From: Clostridia bacterium
GTDB taxonomy: Bacteria; Bacillota; Clostridia; Oscillospirales; CAG-382
Assembly: GCA_017397605.1 (NCBI GenBank)
Contig: JAFQII010000080.1
Span: forward strand, 1-8,452
Direction: 5' to 3'
DNA length: 8,452 nucleotides
Position numbers and translations under genes: made by a program. Within the stretch, counting starts at the first letter, position 1. Every line of letters starts with the position of its first letter. Positions 6,236 through 8,452 of this stretch are shown here, one piece after another. A model generated the notes under the pieces. The model was given only the letters and a program-made list of their open reading frames with translations. It ran no database searches and was not told the origin of the DNA.

Positions 6236-7175
6236 AGTAAAAAGTTGCAACAGGCTGTTCCGGTTGCTCCGCAGGCTTGACATCAACGGCGGTTAAGACG
6301 GGTCCTTTGCCATCGTAAAGCTTATGCTCTTCGATACTGATTTTTGCGGTGATCAAAATCCAGTCGCGCGTCTTGACCTTGAGCTGATTGGTGCCTTTGC
6401 AAACCAAGCCGCGGAACGTGATATCCTCCGCACAACAGACCATAACGTGTCTGCCGACAGCAAACGATTTCTCCAGCGGATTGTTACCTCTCGCTACCAT
6501 GCCTTTAAAACACACGGTCTTACCTTCGTACTTTTCCATCTCCTCGGAAAGATCGCGGTACCACTCGGCATAGTCGCTATCTTTGATCTCAATGATCGGT
6601 GCATTGATGTCAAACGGAAGCGAATCTTGAATCTGGTCATAATCCATCGTGCCGTCCGCGTATTCGTATGCGATCATCGCGCGGCGGCTGATGGTACGTA
6701 CCATCTTGTGAAGTTCCAACACGTCCATATCATCGGGAACACGGTTGAAAATGTCCATCTCACAGCTTTGCAGCTTGTCAACCATCTGTGTACGCATGTT
6801 GGTGTTGTAGGTTTTGACCGTGGTCGTATCAATAAACAGCAGTTCCTGGCACACAAACCAATCCTCGGGCAGACGCGTATAGAACAAATCCAGCATCCAC
6901 ATGCCATTGTACTCGACAATGACCATTTTGGGGTTATGCTTTTGCGCAAAGGACTCAAACAGCTCGGGACAAAGATCGCCCGGCTCTTCGACGTATTCAA
7001 TTGCTACGTTGGGATGCGCAAAGCTTGTGGGGTCGAGTTCCTCAATGCCTTCTTCACAGCAGATCACAAGCAGCTTGTCGCCGGTATTGAATTTTTCGTC
7101 CTCTAATGTTTCTTGAATGCATCTGGTTTTGCCCGATTCGAGAAAACCGGTAAAGAGATATACGGGAAGTTCCAT
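6234..7175 (-). CDS. CobW/G3E-like P-loop GTPase fused to a DUF1980 (YcgQ)-like C-terminal domain
   Basis: The protein has 313 residues. The N-terminal domain (about 1-200) resembles CobW/G3E metal-handling GTPases. A strand leads into the Walker A motif GFLESGKT at 10-17, VIVEYNG at 85-91 stands where CobW proteins have an IEPSG-type G3 motif, and FNRVPDD at 143-149 replaces the NKxD guanine motif. The CxCC metal motif of canonical CobW proteins is absent; only CCEEG (39-43) occurs. The C-terminal part (about 216-313) looks like the DUF1980/TIGR03943 domain of YcgQ permease subunits: YEGKTVCFKGMVAR, then AVGRHVMVCCAED, a GLVCKG strand, a W-containing strand and an EQPEQP tail. An OB-like fold is my inference. 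The start at 7175 has AAGGAG 7 bases upstream and makes the Walker strand begin at residue 4. An ATG at 7271 would overlap the upstream gene. The gene lies 14 bases after the His-rich CobW gene, clearly in the same operon. Metal trafficking is likely, but the metal is unknown. Confidence 0.8.
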   Translation of the reverse strand: MELPVYLFTGFLESGKTRCIQETLEDEKFNTGDKLLVICCEEGIEELDPTSFAHPNVAIEYVEEPGDLCPELFESFAQKHNPKMVIVEYNGMWMLDLFYTRLPEDWFVCQELLFIDTTTVKTYNTNMRTQMVDKLQSCEMDIFNRVPDDMDVLELHKMVRTISRRAMIAYEYADGTMDYDQIQDSLPFDINAPIIEIKDSDYAEWYRDLSEEMEKYEGKTVCFKGMVARGNNPLEKSFAVGRHVMVCCAEDITFRGLVCKGTNQLKVKTRDWILITAKISIEEHKLYDGKGPVLTAVDVKPAEQPEQPVATFY

Positions 7176-7189
7176 GCCTGTTCTCCTTG

Positions 7190-8257
7190 TTATACACCAA
7201 ACAGCTCGGCGAGTTTGTCCTGCTTGAGGCCAGCACCGATCACGCAAAGTCTGCCTGTGACGTCCGCGCATCCCGTACGGATATCGGGCTCACCCGGAAC
7301 ATAGTCAAAGTGCAACCAATCGCCTTCTTTGGCAGCTACGATACCCTTGGCACGCAGGACCATGCCGTATTCCGACTCAGCAAGCAAAGATTCCAGAATG
7401 TGTGCAAGTTCTTCTGCGGTGTATTTTTTGGTGGTTTCGACACCCCAGCTGACAAACACGTCGTCGGCATGGTGGTGATGATGGTCGTGATCATGTTCAC
7501 AGCAGCAAGAGCACGTGCAATCCTCGCCGTGTTCATGGTCGTGATGATCATGCTCATGATGATCGTGGTCGTGATGATCGTGATCGTGGTGATCGTGGTC
7601 GTGGTGATCGTGATGATGGTGCTCGGTCTCAGCAGTCAGTTTGGCAAGCACATCCTCAATGGTGTTGCGTTTTTCAACCGCGGCAAGGATCTGCGCACCC
7701 GTAAGAGCATCCCAAGGCGTGGTAACGAGCACTGCGTCAGCGTTCTTTTCGCGGATGAGCGCAACAGTGCGCGCGATCTTTTCCTCGGAGGCGTTATCGG
7801 TATGGCTCAAAATGATCGCGCTCGCATGCTCAAGCTGATCGCCGAAAAACTCGCCAAAGTTTTTGAGATACATTTTGCACTTGTTTGCGTCAACTACGGT
7901 GGTAAAGCCGTTGAGAACAACGTTTTCATTTGCAACGCCCTGTACGGCGCGGATGACATCACTCAATTTGCCGACACCCGAAGGCTCGATCAGAATGCGG
8001 TCAGGAGCGAACTGCTCAAGTACCTGCCCGAGCGCTTTGGTAAAGTCGCCGACGAGACTGCAACAGATGCATCCCGAGTTCATCTCGGTGATCTCGATGC
8101 CTGCATCTTTGAGAAAACCGCCGTCAATGCCGATCTCGCCAAATTCGTTTTCGATCAGAACGAGCTTTTCTCCCGCATAAGCCTCTTTGATCAGTTTTTT
8201 GATCAGTGTCGTTTTACCCGCGCCGAGAAAACCCGAAAAAATATCAATCTTTGTCAT
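7190..8257 (-). CDS. CobW/G3E-family GTPase with His-rich metal-binding region
   Basis: This 355-residue protein is a G3E GTPase of the CobW/ZNG1 type, a family that delivers or holds transition metals, often zinc. GFLGAGKTT at 9-17 is Walker A, ENEFGEIGIDG at 36-46 is the switch I region, GCICC at 62-66 is the invariant CxCC metal site, and LIEPSG at 89-94 is the G3 element. The guanine-specificity motif NKxD appears as SHTD (151-154). A His/Asp tract (213-243) follows, then CTCSCCC (247-253) and a second His tract (254-263). The CobW C-terminal domain fills about 267-355. The protein is cytoplasmic, with no signal or membrane segment. The ATG at 8257 has AAGGA 6 bases upstream and sits about 33 bases after the predicted transcription start. 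It is the first gene of a two-gene operon. Zinc is the best guess for the metal; nickel or cobalt are alternatives. The symbol is left blank because subfamily assignment needs a tree. Confidence 0.93.
   Translation of the reverse strand: MTKIDIFSGFLGAGKTTLIKKLIKEAYAGEKLVLIENEFGEIGIDGGFLKDAGIEITEMNSGCICCSLVGDFTKALGQVLEQFAPDRILIEPSGVGKLSDVIRAVQGVANENVVLNGFTTVVDANKCKMYLKNFGEFFGDQLEHASAIILSHTDNASEEKIARTVALIREKNADAVLVTTPWDALTGAQILAAVEKRNTIEDVLAKLTAETEHHHHDHHDHDHHDHDHHDHDHHEHDHHDHEHGEDCTCSCCCEHDHDHHHHHADDVFVSWGVETTKKYTAEELAHILESLLAESEYGMVLRAKGIVAAKEGDWLHFDYVPGEPDIRTGCADVTGRLCVIGAGLKQDKLAELFGV
7466..7621 (-). repeat. His/Asp low-complexity coding tract with five 15-bp tandem units
   Basis: This stretch encodes residues 213-264 of the CobW protein. 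Within it, 7538-7612 consists of five consecutive 15-bp units, each coding HDHHD or HDHHE (residues 216-240). The units differ mainly at third codon positions (CAC/CAT, GAC/GAT), so the amino-acid pattern is kept while the DNA has drifted. A Cys cluster and a second His tract follow. Confidence 0.9.
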
Positions 8258-8296
8258 GGCATATCCTTCTTATTTGAAAATTCATTCTAAAATTAT

Positions 8297-8324
8297 ATTA
8301 TACCTCATTTTTTTGAAAAGTCAA
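8297..8324 (-). promoter_or_regulatory. Sigma-A-type promoter of the CobW operon
   Basis: On the - strand TTGACT (8319-8324) and a perfect TATAAT (8297-8302) are separated by 16 bp. Transcription should start near 8290, leaving a leader of about 33 bases with no room for a riboswitch. No full Zur-type or other metal-regulator palindrome was recognised here. Confidence 0.85.
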
Positions 8325-8330
8325 TATTGA
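8321..8330. promoter_or_regulatory. 10-bp palindrome joining two divergent -35 boxes
   Basis: TCAATATTGA is a perfect palindrome lying exactly across the two outward-facing -35 elements (TTGACT on -, TTGAAA on +), which are only 2 bp apart. It could be a shared operator, or simply a by-product of two abutting TTGA hexamers. Confidence 0.4.
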
Positions 8331-8355
8331 AAAACAAGATGTTTTGTGATAAAAT
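8327..8355 (+). promoter_or_regulatory. Sigma-A-type promoter of the right-edge gene
   Basis: TTGAAA (8327-8332) and TAAAAT (8350-8355) are separated by 17 bp, with a start expected near 8362, some 26 bases before the ATG at 8388. Spacing and both hexamers are near consensus. Confidence 0.75.
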
Positions 8356-8387
8356 AAAATAAACCAATATAAAGCAGGAGAAAAGTT

Positions 8388-8452
8388 ATGGTACACGGTC
8401 CGTTTCTGTTTTCCGACAGCCGTTTGGGTGCTGTTGACGGATATGTTTTGGA
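8388..8452 (+). CDS. 5' end of an unrecognised protein gene (partial)
   Basis: The ATG at 8388 is preceded by AGCAGGAG with a 7-base gap, and the frame stays open to the right edge for 21 codons. The visible N-terminus begins MVHGPFLFSDSRLGAVDG. It shows no signal peptide or motif, and I cannot name a family. The gene diverges from the CobW operon and has its own promoter, abutting the CobW one, so the two may be co-regulated. Confidence 0.75.
   Translation, partial: MVHGPFLFSDSRLGAVDGYVL

Noticed and set aside
6324..7106. A 260-codon + strand open frame opposite the fused CobW-like gene
   Set aside because: It is antisense to a protein with clear P-loop and C-terminal motifs; no start signal is seen.
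7466..7621. Tandem repeat as a possible CRISPR or regulatory repeat array
   Set aside because: The 15-bp units are in frame, contiguous without spacers, and vary at third codon positions. They encode a His/Asp tract.
7187..8290. A 367-codon + strand open frame with a Val/Met-rich hydrophobic stretch resembling membrane helices
   Set aside because: It is the complement of the CobW gene. Its hydrophobic run is the antisense reading of the His/Asp codons, and it has no ribosome binding site.
8331..8345. Small inverted repeat AAAAC/GTTTT between the -35 and -10 boxes of the right-edge promoter
   Set aside because: A five-base stem in A/T-rich DNA is expected by chance.

Overview
The window looks like ordinary chromosome of a low-to-mid GC member of the Bacillota, most likely a Clostridia-class (Oscillospiraceae-like) gut anaerobe. 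This assignment is an inference. It rests on AGGAGG-type ribosome binding sites, sigma-A-like promoters in AT-rich gaps, a gatC-gatA-gatB operon, and protein sequences of clostridial character. No phage, insertion sequence, CRISPR array, tRNA or rRNA is visible. The longest gene-free stretch is about 200 bases.

Layout: (1) Positions 1-65 hold the last 20 codons of an unrecognised + strand gene. It converges on the Gat operon across a bidirectional hairpin terminator. (2) On the - strand, read from right to left, come a small tandem-CBS protein gene (3342-3782), then gatC, gatA and gatB (3259 down to 113). The three gat genes overlap one another and encode the GatCAB tRNA-dependent amidotransferase. 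(3) A divergent 202-base gap (3783-3984) carries helically spaced A-tracts, a CodY-like sequence and a likely promoter. (4) On the + strand, ilvE (branched-chain aminotransferase) overlaps by one base a gene for a membrane-anchored HExxH putative metallopeptidase of the DUF3810 type (5043-6191). (5) A second bidirectional terminator separates this from two convergent - strand genes for CobW/G3E-type GTPases. The promoter-proximal one (7190-8257) has a long His/Asp tract and a Cys cluster. The distal one (6234-7175) joins a CobW-like P-loop domain to a C-terminal domain resembling DUF1980/TIGR03943 (YcgQ). (6) At the right edge a divergent + strand gene begins at 8388. Its promoter lies back to back with the CobW promoter around a 10-bp palindrome.

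How the parts work together: GatCAB makes Gln-tRNA(Gln) and/or Asn-tRNA(Asn) by amidating misacylated tRNA. IlvE performs the last step of leucine, isoleucine and valine synthesis. The two CobW-type proteins form a compact two-gene transcription unit that probably handles a transition metal, with zinc the leading guess. I see no clearly new system. The most unusual item is this CobW pair: one metal-sponge GTPase and one GTPase fused to a permease-subunit-like domain.
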